This document shows, one piece after another, positions 16,936 through 25,372 of a stretch of DNA of 64,000 nt. The DNA lies in assembly GCA_049509515.1 (NCBI GenBank), contig JBEKZV010000029.1, positions 1 to 64,000 of the forward strand, given 5' to 3'. A program made the position numbers and the translations under genes. Under the pieces are notes generated by a model that saw only the letters and a list, made by a program, of their open reading frames with translations, searched no databases and was not told the origin of the DNA. The DNA comes from JBEKCP01 sp049509515. GTDB lineage: Bacteria; Planctomycetota; Planctomycetia; Pirellulales; Thermoguttaceae. Positions within the stretch are counted from its first letter, which is position 1. Every line of letters starts with the position of its first letter.

Positions 16936-17035
16936 GCGAGGCAGGTAGGTTATGCTTTAGCATAACGCCGCCCGGGGTCGCTTCCCGGCATCGGCCGCCA
17001 AATCGATTGTTATGCTGGAGCATAACCTACCTCGC
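16936..17035. repeat. Nested palindrome RE7 between DUF1501 and WD40 genes
   Basis: Two outer arms (16936-16966 and 17009-17035) are imperfect inverse complements sharing AGGTAGGTTATGCT. Each arm is itself a small palindrome: GTTATGCT-TT-AGCATAAC on the left and GTTATGCT-GG-AGCATAAC on the right. The element fills most of the 139-bp gap. Confidence 0.75.
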
Positions 17036-17054
17036 TTCCACCAGCCACCACATT

Positions 17055-18419
17055 TCACATGATTTCGGTCAAGATGCCGCCGCTGGGCACGTCGCCGCTG
17101 GCCAGGGGCGTGACGTAGGCCACGCAGCCCTGCGGATGGGGCAGCTTGCCCAGCGGGTCGATGCCCATCAGCTTGTACATGCTGGCCGAGAGGTCCCAGG
17201 GATAGATCGGGCGCTCGCGGACCTGTTCGCCGCGGGAGTCGCTGGCGCCGACGACCTTGCCCCCTTGGAATCCGCCGCCGGCCACCACGGCGGTGAAGAC
17301 GGGCCCGTAATGGTGGCGGCCGCCGAACCAGGGCGGCTCGACTGCGACCTTCGGCGTGCGGCCGAACTCGCCGCACCACAGCACGATCGTGCTCTCCAAC
17401 CGTCCCCGCGCGGCCAGGTCCTCCAGGAGCGCGGCGAAGCCGGCGTCCAGCATCGGGCACAACCGCTTCAGGGCCCCGAAGTTGTCCTTGTGCGTGTCCC
17501 ACCCGCCCATGTTGATGGCCACGAACGGGACGTCGTTCTCCACGAGCCGGCGGGCCAGGAGGCACGACTGGCCGAAATGGTTCCGCCCGTACTTCTCCCG
17601 CAGATCGTCTTTCTCCTGCGAGAGGTCGAAGGCCCGCTTCGCATTGCCGAGGATCAGGCCGTAGGCCTTCTCTTGCAGGTCGCCCATCGCGCGAAAAGCG
17701 TCATCCTTCGCCATGTCGGCGCCGAGGGTGTCCAGCGACTTGACCAGATCGCGGCGGCCCTGGAGCTGGCGATCGGTCATGCCGCGGGCCGGCACCAGCC
17801 CCTGGACGCGGAAATCCTTCCCGTTGGGGTCGCCGCCGGTGACGTAGCTCTTGTAGTTGTTGCCCAGGAAACCGGCCTCCGAGATCCGGCCCACGGGGCT
17901 GGTGAGCGTGATGTACGGGGGCAGGACGCCGCTGTAGGGCTTCTTCAGGGCCACCACGGCCCCCAGCGTCGGGTAGACGAGGTCCACGGCCAGGGGCGTG
18001 CAGGTGAGCATGATGTAGGCGGCCGTCTCGTGGCCGTTGTTGCCGTGCGTCATGCTGCGGAGGATGGCGTACTTGTCCGCCTGCTTGGCCAAGAGCGGCA
18101 GCGTCTCGGCGATCTGGATGCCCGGCACGTTGGTTGTCAGGGGTTTCCGCAGCGGGCCGGTGTAGGCCTCGCCCGCCTGCGGCTTGGGGTCGAAGGTGTC
18201 CATCTGCGGCGGGCCGCCGTTCATCCACAGCAGGATCACCGACTTGGCCTTGGCCTTCACTGCCGGGCCTTTCCCCGGCGGCAGCGCGGCTTCGGGCTTG
18301 GCCGCCGCCTCGCCGCGGGCCGGCCGCCCCAGCCAATCTCCCAGGCCGATGGTCAACATGCCGGCCGCGCTCGTGCGGAGCAGGTCCCGCCGGCTGAAAC
18401 CCGATTGCTCGCTGTTCAT
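17055..18419 (-). CDS. DUF1501 family protein with Tat-type leader
   Basis: 454 residues from ATG 18419. Leader FSRRDLLRTSAAGMLTIGLG carries the twin arginines. The body matches the planctomycete/Verrucomicrobia DUF1501 family, an alkaline-phosphatase/sulfatase-like fold: VILLWMNGGPPQMDTFDPKP, an HGNNGHETAAYIML segment, and the C-terminal WCGEFGRTPKV and YPWDLSASMYKLMGIDP. Catalytic function is not established. It nearly always follows a DUF1549/DUF1553 gene, as here, and the pair is believed to act together outside the cytoplasm. The upstream in-frame extension comes from the RE2 repeat. Confidence 0.92.
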   Translation of the reverse strand: MNSEQSGFSRRDLLRTSAAGMLTIGLGDWLGRPARGEAAAKPEAALPPGKGPAVKAKAKSVILLWMNGGPPQMDTFDPKPQAGEAYTGPLRKPLTTNVPGIQIAETLPLLAKQADKYAILRSMTHGNNGHETAAYIMLTCTPLAVDLVYPTLGAVVALKKPYSGVLPPYITLTSPVGRISEAGFLGNNYKSYVTGGDPNGKDFRVQGLVPARGMTDRQLQGRRDLVKSLDTLGADMAKDDAFRAMGDLQEKAYGLILGNAKRAFDLSQEKDDLREKYGRNHFGQSCLLARRLVENDVPFVAINMGGWDTHKDNFGALKRLCPMLDAGFAALLEDLAARGRLESTIVLWCGEFGRTPKVAVEPPWFGGRHHYGPVFTAVVAGGGFQGGKVVGASDSRGEQVRERPIYPWDLSASMYKLMGIDPLGKLPHPQGCVAYVTPLASGDVPSGGILTEIM

Positions 18420-18434
18420 GGCCGTTCCCCTATA

Positions 18435-18475
18435 GAATTCTTGTGGTGGGGCTCGCTGCGCTCGACCCACCCTAC
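18435..18475. repeat. RE2 repeat, copy a
   Basis: GAATTCTTGTGGTGGGGCTC followed by a GACCCACCCTAC end, in the gap between the DUF1549 and DUF1501 genes. Its right end matches the RE2 copies at 46960-47122 and 56810-56911. It explains a false 'MGRAQRAPP' extension of the DUF1501 frame. Confidence 0.75.
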
Positions 18476-18487
18476 GGTGACGGTTCC

Positions 18488-20914
18488 CTAATTGATAAAG
18501 AGGAATTCCCTGGTGTTGAAGACTGCCCAGACCAGGTCGCGGACGGCCTGGGAGCGGGCGGACTTGTTCTGGGCCAAGTATTCAGTGGCGGTGTGCCGCT
18601 CCGCTTCGCGCGGCGGCCGCGAGAGCATGACGAAGTAGATCTCCTCGACCAGCTCCGCATCGCTCTTGCCCGGCGCGGCAAGCTGCTTGATCCGCTCGCT
18701 GGCGGCGATCTTCGCCTCCAGGTGCTCCGAGTTGACGAAGTACAGGGCCTGGCGGAGCGAGGGGGCCGAGCAGCGCTCCTCCTCGTAGGCCGTGTCGCGC
18801 GGCGGGCGGCCGAAGAGCTCCAGGAAGGCGAACGGGGCCTCCTCGATGTTCCCGTCCGAAAGTTGCTCGGCCCGGTGGCCCGGCGGCAGGTTCGTGTACG
18901 GCTCCGGGATGCGGCTGGAGAATCGGTCCGGAACTCCGGTGACCTTGACGATCGCGTCCAGGAGCTGCTCGGCCCCGAGCCGCTTCGGATAGTAGCGGGA
19001 GAAGTGGGTCAGGTCGCCGGCGCTGGCCGGGTTGGGATGCGACGAAAGCTGGTAGGTCCGCGAGTTGAGAATCAGGCGGTAGATGTGCCGCAGGTCGTAC
19101 GCGTGGCCCACCAGCTCCTGCTCGAGGTACGCCAGCAGCTCGGGGTTCTCCGGCGGGTTGGTGGGGCGCAGGTCGTCGGGCTCGTGGACGATCCCCCGCC
19201 CCAGCAGCCAGAACCAGACCCGGTTGACGATGTTCTTGGCGAACCACGGATTCTCCGGTCCGGTGAGCCAGCGGGCCAGGGCCGCCCGCGGGTCCTCGCC
19301 GGGGGCAATCTCCGCCGCCGCCGCCGAGCCCAGGAACCTCGGCCGCACCGCCAGCTTGGTCTTCGGATGCCGCAGCACCCCCTTGGGATTGAGGTACACG
19401 ATCTCCTCTTTCCACTCGCTGGTCGGCTTGTAGGCCACCTGGGCGAAAAAGGCGGCCAACCCCAAATTGTCGTCCAGCGACCAGTTCTCCGTGGGATGGC
19501 CGTGGCAGCGGGCACAGCCGATCCGCGCCCCCATGAACACCAGCGCCGTCGACTCGGCCAGCGTCTGCGGGTCCTTGTTCGAGACGGCGCGATAGTAGTT
19601 CGCCGGCCCCACGCGGAAACTGCTCCCCGTGGCCGTGAGCATCTCGCGGACGAACTGGTCGTAGGGCACGTTCCGGGCGATGCTCTCCCGCAGCCAGGGA
19701 TAATACGTCTCGACCGCCTTCGGCCACAGGCGGCTGGGATACTCGCTCTTGATCCGCAACAGGTCGCCCCACTTCAAGGCCCAGAAATCGGCGAACTCGT
19801 CGCGCTCCAACAGGCGGTCGATCAGCTTCCGCCGCTTGTCGGGGTCCTTGTCGGCCAGGAAGGTGCGGGCTTCGTCCGCCGCGGGCAGGACGCCGATCAC
19901 GTCCAGGTAAACCCGCCGCAGGAACGCCTCGTCCGAGCAGACTTCCGCCGGCGGCAGTCCGAGCTTCTTGAGGTTGGCCAGCACCAACTCGTCGATCTTG
20001 CCCAGCGGCCGGACCTCGGGAAACCCGGCGGAGAGCGGCCGCGGAACAATCACGCGGCACACGTCCGCCTGCCGCATGTAGGTGGCCAGGACCGTCGACT
20101 CGCCCGGGGCCAGCGGCTTGACGCTCCCGTCCGGCCCCAGCGCGATCACCTTGGGGTCCAGGGGCCGGAGCACGGCCTGGCCGGTGACTTCCTTCTGCGT
20201 GCCGTCGGAGAATAGGGCGGTGGCGGTGATCCGCCCGGATTGGCCCTCGGCCAGGATCTGCTCCTTCGGCCCGACGCGGAGCGAGGCGAGCTTCGGCCGC
20301 CGGGGATCGTCCCAGCCGGTGCCTTGGACGATCCAGGAGGCCAGCAGGGCGTAATCCTTCGAGTCCGGCTCCAGGCGCCGGGCGCCGCCGTGCTTGACGG
20401 CGGCCGCCGCCTTCAGCAACAGCAGGCTCTGCCGGGGTGCGACCGGATTGATCTCTCGCCCCTTGCCCCAGCGGGTGATCGCCTCGTAGTCCGACTCGGC
20501 GTCCGCCCCGAACAACGAGAGCTTCAACCCTCCCTTGCCGCGGAACCCGCCGTGGCAATCCACCTGGTTGCACCCGGCCCGGCTCAACAACGGCATCACG
20601 TCGGGCCGGAACAAGACGGCTCCGGCCGGCGGGGCCCCCTCGACCCAGCGCGACTCCATCCGGACCGCCGCGGGCACGTTCTTCGCGGAAACATCCTTGG
20701 GCTTCGCCGGGGCGTCCTTGGGCTTCCTCTGGGCGCCCTTGGGCTTCCTCTGGGCGTCCTTGGGCTTCGCCGGGGCGTCCTTGGGCTTGGCGGGCAGGTC
20801 CTGGGATTTCGCGGTGGGATCGTTCGAGCTGACGGCCGGTGGGGCCGCTCCGGCCACGAGCAGGCCGAAAGCGGCTAGACCCATCGCGGCGGCCAAGAGG
20901 GCTTTGGCTGGCAT
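18488..20914 (-). CDS. Exported DUF1549/DUF1553 protein with cytochrome-type motifs
   Basis: 808 residues. Signal peptide (residues 1-24), then a 7-residue-period linker (AKPKDAP/QRKPKGA units). Next comes a cytochrome-like segment with AGCNQVDCHGG, a CX4CH rather than CX2CH heme motif, and a bacterial Ig-like BIG2 stretch around residues 215-310. DUF1549 follows (DEAFLRRVYLDVIGVLP, DEFADFWALKWGDLLRI), with a regular CARCHGHP heme motif, then DUF1553 to the C-terminus (NIVNRVWFWLLGRG, FNTREFLFIN). The family is a planctomycete hallmark, thought to be extracytoplasmic; its reaction is not known. It is first gene of the operon leading to DUF1501, WD40 and PPC genes. Confidence 0.92.
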   Translation of the reverse strand: MPAKALLAAAMGLAAFGLLVAGAAPPAVSSNDPTAKSQDLPAKPKDAPAKPKDAQRKPKGAQRKPKDAPAKPKDVSAKNVPAAVRMESRWVEGAPPAGAVLFRPDVMPLLSRAGCNQVDCHGGFRGKGGLKLSLFGADAESDYEAITRWGKGREINPVAPRQSLLLLKAAAAVKHGGARRLEPDSKDYALLASWIVQGTGWDDPRRPKLASLRVGPKEQILAEGQSGRITATALFSDGTQKEVTGQAVLRPLDPKVIALGPDGSVKPLAPGESTVLATYMRQADVCRVIVPRPLSAGFPEVRPLGKIDELVLANLKKLGLPPAEVCSDEAFLRRVYLDVIGVLPAADEARTFLADKDPDKRRKLIDRLLERDEFADFWALKWGDLLRIKSEYPSRLWPKAVETYYPWLRESIARNVPYDQFVREMLTATGSSFRVGPANYYRAVSNKDPQTLAESTALVFMGARIGCARCHGHPTENWSLDDNLGLAAFFAQVAYKPTSEWKEEIVYLNPKGVLRHPKTKLAVRPRFLGSAAAAEIAPGEDPRAALARWLTGPENPWFAKNIVNRVWFWLLGRGIVHEPDDLRPTNPPENPELLAYLEQELVGHAYDLRHIYRLILNSRTYQLSSHPNPASAGDLTHFSRYYPKRLGAEQLLDAIVKVTGVPDRFSSRIPEPYTNLPPGHRAEQLSDGNIEEAPFAFLELFGRPPRDTAYEEERCSAPSLRQALYFVNSEHLEAKIAASERIKQLAAPGKSDAELVEEIYFVMLSRPPREAERHTATEYLAQNKSARSQAVRDLVWAVFNTREFLFIN
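20696..20800. repeat. Five 21-bp tandem repeats inside the DUF1549 gene
   Basis: Units beginning CTTGGGCTTC recur every 21 bases (about 20696, 20717, 20738, 20759, 20780 on the plus strand), encoding the AKPKDAP/QRKPKGA linker on the minus strand. Copy number is likely to vary between strains. Confidence 0.8.
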
Positions 20915-21041
20915 CGGAAAGCCCCTATCATGCAGTCGGTGGGACTGTCATGCGGCGGGTGGGATTGAGGCGGGACGGAGGGCGGCGCGCCAAACAACCC
21001 TTAGTGTGGTCGATTCTGCGGCGTTTGGCAACCCCCCTTTT

Positions 21042-21069
21042 TTGGAATCCGTAGCAGGTATAATAGAAT
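21042..21069 (+). promoter_or_regulatory. Possible promoter of the phosphatase gene
   Basis: TTGGAA (21042-21047), 16 bases, TAGAAT (21064-21069), overlapping a perfect TATAAT at 21059-21064. The TATAATAGAATA string resembles TATGATAGAATA upstream of the tRNA at 22415. The -35 is weak. Confidence 0.4.
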
Positions 21070-21124
21070 AGATTGGCCACGCCCCCCGGGACCCCCACAG
21101 ACGAAGAGCAGGAAAGCGAGCCCC

Positions 21125-21700
21125 ATGAATGTCCCATCGGCCACGCTGCTGTGCCTTGCACTGGCACTGGTGGCCCCGGTCTGCGGAGCCGGCGACACTA
21201 AGCCGCAAACGTCCCCCAAGAGTGCCTTTCCACGAAAACTCGATGGTCGAGGAGTGGACAACCTCTACCAGCTCAGCGAGCACCTATACTCGGGCTCGAA
21301 ACCCCACGATGAAGACGCTTTCCGATTCCTGAGCAAGCTCGGCATCAAGACGATCCTCTCCGTGGATGGCGAGGCCCCCGAAGCGGCCCTGGCGAAGAAG
21401 CACGGCATCGACTACGTACACGTTCCCATCGGGCACGACGGCATCCAGGAGGCACAGGCCCGCCAGATCGTCAAAACAGCAGAGCAGGCCGGTCCGCTCT
21501 TCGTCCATTGTCACTACGGCATCAACCGCGGTCCCTCCGCCGCGGCCATCATCTGCATCGCCCAACATGGCTGGACGGCCCAGCAGGCCGTGGCGTGGAT
21601 GAGACTGGCGGGAACATCGCCGTATTGCACCGGGCTGTTCCGGGATGTCCGCAATTTCAAGGCGCCCGCCGCCCTGACGCCCGCCCAGCAGTTACGTTAG
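21125..21700 (+). CDS. Exported dual-specificity-type protein phosphatase
   Basis: 191 residues. Signal peptide 1-22 (ends CGAGD). The catalytic loop VHCHYGINRGPSAA has the CX5R signature with Cys129 and Arg135, and an Asp in PIGHDGIQEAQ (residues 101-111) could be the general acid. FLSKLGIKTILSVDGEAPE upstream is typical of the cysteine-dependent phosphatase fold. It should hydrolyse phosphoesters outside the cytoplasm; the substrate is unknown. It is followed by a 20-bp-arm palindrome that overlaps its stop codon. Confidence 0.85.
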   Translation: MNVPSATLLCLALALVAPVCGAGDTKPQTSPKSAFPRKLDGRGVDNLYQLSEHLYSGSKPHDEDAFRFLSKLGIKTILSVDGEAPEAALAKKHGIDYVHVPIGHDGIQEAQARQIVKTAEQAGPLFVHCHYGINRGPSAAAIICIAQHGWTAQQAVAWMRLAGTSPYCTGLFRDVRNFKAPAALTPAQQLR

Positions 21701-21757
21701 CCCGACGCGCGAGCGAGGGACGGAAGAACGGCAGTTGCCTCGCTCGCGCGTCGGGCT
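21699..21757. repeat. Palindrome RE4 (20-bp perfect arms) overlapping a stop codon
   Basis: Arms 21699-21718 and 21738-21757 are perfect inverse complements around a 19-base loop; the left arm shares two bases with the TAG of the phosphatase gene. It could act as a transcript-end hairpin, but there is no T-run. Confidence 0.85.
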
Positions 21758-21817
21758 GGTGTGGGCTTTCCCGACAAAGCCTGGTAACCCAGTCGGCTCT
21801 CAGGGGACGAACACGCG

Positions 21818-22279
21818 ATGCCCGAAGCGAGCCTCCATATCGTCCTGGTAGAGCCGGAGATCCCGTTGAACACGGGCAGCGTGGGCCGGACCTGCGTGGC
21901 CATCGGGGCCAAGCTCTGGCTGGTCCGCCCCTTGGGCTTCCGGCTGGACGACCGCCGGCTTCGCCGGGCCGGCCTGGACTACTGGCAGCACCTGGATTGG
22001 GAAGCGGTGGACGACTGGCCGGCGCTGGAGGCGCGGCTGGCCGGCCGCCGAGCGTGGCTCCTGAGCAAGACGGCCGCCAGGAGCTATACCGAGGCCCGGT
22101 TCGCGGCGGGCGACTGGCTGGTCTTCGGCAGCGAATCGCGGGGGCTGCCCCCCTCGATCATCGCGGCCGGCGGCGATCGCTGCCTCCGCATCCCGATGCG
22201 CCCCGAGGCCCGCAGCCTCAACCTCTCCGTCAGCGTGGCCGTGGTGGCCTACGAGGCCCTCCGCCAGTGCCGGCCGTGA
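21818..22279 (+). CDS. trmL: tRNA (cytidine(34)-2'-O)-methyltransferase, SPOUT family
   Basis: 153 residues, the normal length for TrmL. This SPOUT enzyme uses SAM to 2'-O-methylate the wobble base of certain leucine tRNAs in the cytosol. Signatures: HIVLVEPEIPLNTGSVGRTC at the N-terminus, LVRPLGFRLDD, DWLVFGSESRGLP as the SAM-binding knot and IPMRPEARSLNLSVSVAVV near the C-terminus. It is a single gene between the RE4 palindrome and a tRNA gene. Confidence 0.93.
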   Translation: MPEASLHIVLVEPEIPLNTGSVGRTCVAIGAKLWLVRPLGFRLDDRRLRRAGLDYWQHLDWEAVDDWPALEARLAGRRAWLLSKTAARSYTEARFAAGDWLVFGSESRGLPPSIIAAGGDRCLRIPMRPEARSLNLSVSVAVVAYEALRQCRP

Positions 22280-22343
22280 GGGGGGGCCGGCGGGCGGAAC
22301 CGGCCTTTCCTTCCGTCCGCTGGGAAAAAAACGGCAGTCCCCC

Positions 22344-22371
22344 TCGACTTCGGCCGAAGTTATGATAGAAT
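22344..22371 (+). promoter_or_regulatory. Probable tRNA promoter
   Basis: TCGACT (22344-22349), 16 bases, TAGAAT (22366-22371), about 43 bases before the tRNA. The AT-rich TATGATAGAATAC stands out in GC-rich surroundings. Confidence 0.4.
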
Positions 22372-22414
22372 ACGAATTGCTCCGGGTGGCATAGGCCGCC
22401 CCGGGGCACTGGGA

Positions 22415-22488
<74 letters not shown>

Positions 22489-22609
22489 CTTTTTGTAAGT
22501 CTTTGCCGAAACTGGAGTTAAGTTACCTTCCCGCGGTGGGAAGTGCGGCCTGGAAGTTGAGACGAAGCGCATACACGTATGCGCGCCGTTTTAGCGAAAG
22601 GGTTTCGCA

Positions 22610-23851
22610 ATGCCTACCGCCAAGAAAGCGAAGGTTCCGAAGTACTGTCTGCTCAAACCACGTGGCCTCGCATACCTTCGTATTCGGGGCCATGTTCGTT
22701 ATCTGGGAAAATATGAAAGTCCCGAGAGTCGCGAGGCCTACGGGCGGCTCGTGGCAGAACTTGCCTCCCAGCCCGATCTCCCCCCCGCCGCTATCCCCGG
22801 CAACGTCGTCGGCCTGACCGTCGTGGAACTGGCCGATGCCTACTGGCAATTCTGCCAGGGTTACTACCGAAAGAAGGATGGCACCCCCAGCGGCTGGCTC
22901 GATCATATCCAGCTTGTCCTCGACAAGCATCTATCGGGCCTGTACGGGCGCACTCCGGCCGTGGACTTCGGCCCCAAGGCATTCAAGGCCGTCCGACAGC
23001 GGCTAGTCGATGCCGGCAATTCCCGGCCCTACGTGAACAAGTTGATGCCCATCGTGACCAGGTGTTTTCAGTGGGGTGGTGAGGAGGAACTGATTCCAGG
23101 GTCGATCTACCAAAATCTGAAATGCGTCAAGGGGCTCAAGAAGGGTCGCACGACCGCCCGGGAGCCGGCCCCGATCCTGCCCGTTGACGAAGCAGTCGTC
23201 GACGCCACGTTGCCGTATCTGCCCCCGATCGTGGCCGACATGGTCCGCTTCCAACGGCTCACCGGATGCCGGCCCGGCGAAGTCTGCCAGTTGCGGCCGA
23301 TGGATCTCGACCGCAGCGGCGAAGTCTGGCAGTACCGGCCAGCGTCCCACAAGACCGAGCACCACAATCGTGAGCGGGTCATCTTCGTCGGGCCCCAGGC
23401 CCAGGCGGTCATCCTGCCCTATCTGCTTCGGGATGCCGCCACCCATTGCTTCAGCCCGGCCGAATCGGAGACCCGGCGCCACGTGGAGATGAGGGTCCAC
23501 AGGAAGTCCAAGGTCCAGCCATCCCAGCGGAATCGAAAGAAGGCCCACCGCGCCCGGGCACCAAAGGAAAGCTACACCAAGGACAGCTACGCCCGTGCGA
23601 TCCGCCGTGGGGTCGATAAGGCGAACAAGGCCATCCTGGAGGACGCCAAGGAGTTCCAGATCGACAACCCCACGCTGCTGGCCTACTGGGCGCCGAACCG
23701 CCTCCGCCATGCCCGCGCTACCGAGGTTCGCCGCACCTACGGATTGGAAGCCGCCCAGGTGATCCTGGGCCATGCCAAGGCCGACGTGACGCAAGTGTAC
23801 GCCGAGCGCGATAGCGCCTTGGCAGTGGAGGTTATGAAGACAATCGGGTAA
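22610..23851 (+). CDS. Tyrosine site-specific recombinase (integrase)
   Basis: 413 residues. Residues ~65-180 form the SAM-like core-binding domain (VVELADAYWQFCQGYYRK). The catalytic domain carries Arg221 (TGCRPGEVCQLR), the box LRHARATEVR with His367/Arg369, His388 in ILGHAKADVTQ and the nucleophile Tyr397 in VYAERD. It is phage-type, integrating DNA at a specific site. The ATG lies 122 bases after a tRNA-Met, the usual layout when the element uses the tRNA 3' end as attB. All later genes of the element are on the same strand. Confidence 0.95.
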   Translation: MPTAKKAKVPKYCLLKPRGLAYLRIRGHVRYLGKYESPESREAYGRLVAELASQPDLPPAAIPGNVVGLTVVELADAYWQFCQGYYRKKDGTPSGWLDHIQLVLDKHLSGLYGRTPAVDFGPKAFKAVRQRLVDAGNSRPYVNKLMPIVTRCFQWGGEEELIPGSIYQNLKCVKGLKKGRTTAREPAPILPVDEAVVDATLPYLPPIVADMVRFQRLTGCRPGEVCQLRPMDLDRSGEVWQYRPASHKTEHHNRERVIFVGPQAQAVILPYLLRDAATHCFSPAESETRRHVEMRVHRKSKVQPSQRNRKKAHRARAPKESYTKDSYARAIRRGVDKANKAILEDAKEFQIDNPTLLAYWAPNRLRHARATEVRRTYGLEAAQVILGHAKADVTQVYAERDSALAVEVMKTIG

Positions 23852-23965
23852 CATCAAGAATAGCTGGGTTGCGGAGTAATTGCCCGCACAGGTCCGCCGG
23901 CGCGCCATGGTCATCACCTGCACCATGCCGCCGGCTGGCCGCCCGGCAAAGTAAGCAGGTGAATC

Positions 23966-24865
23966 ATGGAATGGCTTATCTCTGAGGTTTTCGGGCCGGC
24001 TAAGACCATTGGCGATTGGCTCGCCGGCGCCCGCAACGACGAGGAGGCTCTCGCGGGGATTCCTCTCAGCATTCTTTCGGGGGGCATCGTCCGAGGTGCC
24101 CCTTACACGGCGACCAAGAGCTATGTTTTCAGGGCTCACTGTCAAGAACCCTTGGCACAGATGATCGACGGCTTGAAGCGGGCTGACCAGGAATTGGCCA
24201 ATCTGCCACCGGACGTTACCACCGAAATTCGGAATCTTCAACAGATCGTTAACGGTTCTGTCGGAACCATCAGCCTTCACGAAGACGCGATGTACTACGT
24301 CGGCTCTGACATAGGCGAGTACGGTAGGCGTGGTTGGAGTGCGGTTATTCGTAATCTAAAGGGAGTGCCATTCCCACTGGCCGAAGCCGAACCGAAGGCA
24401 AGTGAACCGACGTCGCCGGTGCCGGACCAGGCGACCACTCCCTCGAAGCAACCGGAAGAGAACGTTCCCGAACCGTTGCCGCGAACTGACGCCGAAGCTG
24501 ACTCCGCCAAGGATACTCTGGCCGAACCGACTAAGGACTCGCCGGACGAGGCGACGGAACAGCCCACGGTGGCGGCCCCCACCAAAGGCACGCCAGTTGT
24601 TGCGGATGCTGTTGCCATGTCGCAGAAACTTGACCGTTCGGACACCGCTTCGGACAGCAAAAAAGTTCTCCCGCCGAAAATGCCAGAAGGAACTGACGTG
24701 CGAGACCTGGTGCAAAGACTCCAAGTGGAACTGCCCAAAGGCAAGAGTCAGAGTCAAATTGCCCGAGAATTCACGGGCGAAACAGCCGACAGCGATCCAA
24801 AAGCCCAAAGCCTGCTCAGACAGGCACGCCGCTACCGCCATCTTTGGGATGCTTCGGACAGCTAG
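23966..24865 (+). CDS. Element-encoded hypothetical protein
   Basis: 299 residues. The N-terminal ~140 residues look globular (MEWLISEVFGPAKTIGDWL; possible membrane-proximal segment SILSGGIVRG). Residues ~140-235 are a Pro/Glu/Thr/Ser-rich disordered linker. The C-terminal ~60 residues (DLVQRLQVELPKGKSQSQI then AREFTGE) have a helix-turn-helix flavour and end in a basic RQARRYRHLWD. No family recognised. Codon and base use is less GC-rich than the chromosome, in line with foreign origin. A regulatory or replication role is only a guess. Confidence 0.7.
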   Translation: MEWLISEVFGPAKTIGDWLAGARNDEEALAGIPLSILSGGIVRGAPYTATKSYVFRAHCQEPLAQMIDGLKRADQELANLPPDVTTEIRNLQQIVNGSVGTISLHEDAMYYVGSDIGEYGRRGWSAVIRNLKGVPFPLAEAEPKASEPTSPVPDQATTPSKQPEENVPEPLPRTDAEADSAKDTLAEPTKDSPDEATEQPTVAAPTKGTPVVADAVAMSQKLDRSDTASDSKKVLPPKMPEGTDVRDLVQRLQVELPKGKSQSQIAREFTGETADSDPKAQSLLRQARRYRHLWDASDS

Positions 24866-24958
24866 TGTCCGTTCGGACACTGAATTTTGCGGGCTTCAAA
24901 AGCTGCCATATCTTGCGAGAAGTGACAAATCAATCACTTCAAACGCAAGGATAACTAT

Positions 24959-25306
24959 ATGGCAATCGACATCACGACCGAAACGGTCATTATCCCGGCC
25001 AAGGCAACCCACTTCTGTCCTGAGCGCCGCCGCGGCGTCAAGCCAAATCCCGCAACGATTTGGCGTTGGATGTTGCAAGGGGTCAAGGTGAAGGGACAGC
25101 CGGAGTCGGAGGCGATCAAACTCGAAAGCCTCGTCGTGGGCGGCACGCGCTGCACATCCATCGAGGCGTTGCAGCGATTCTTCGACGCGCTCACCGCCGC
25201 CGCCGACGCTGAGCACTCTTCCGCGGTCACTCCGCCGCCGGTCAGCAAGAGCCGGCAGAAGGCCATTGAAGCGGCCGAACGTCGGCTTGCACGGGCTGGC
25301 ATCTAA
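24959..25306 (+). CDS. DUF1580-like excisionase/DNA-binding protein
   Basis: 115 residues. AAGGA (24947-24951) is seven bases before ATG 24959. The segment KPNPATIWRWMLQGVKVKG followed by LESLVVGGTRCTSIEALQRF is the winged-helix DNA-binding layout of MerR/excisionase-like proteins, matching DUF1580, which is common in planctomycete mobile elements. Residues 75-95 are a flexible linker and the C-terminus is a basic helix. Likely role: directionality factor or regulator for the element. Confidence 0.75.
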   Translation: MAIDITTETVIIPAKATHFCPERRRGVKPNPATIWRWMLQGVKVKGQPESEAIKLESLVVGGTRCTSIEALQRFFDALTAAADAEHSSAVTPPPVSKSRQKAIEAAERRLARAGI

Positions 25307-25372
25307 CCCAACACAAAAGCCCGGCACGTCAGGGTTGGGTTTCGACGCGGCACGGGCACGGGGAGTCACGCT

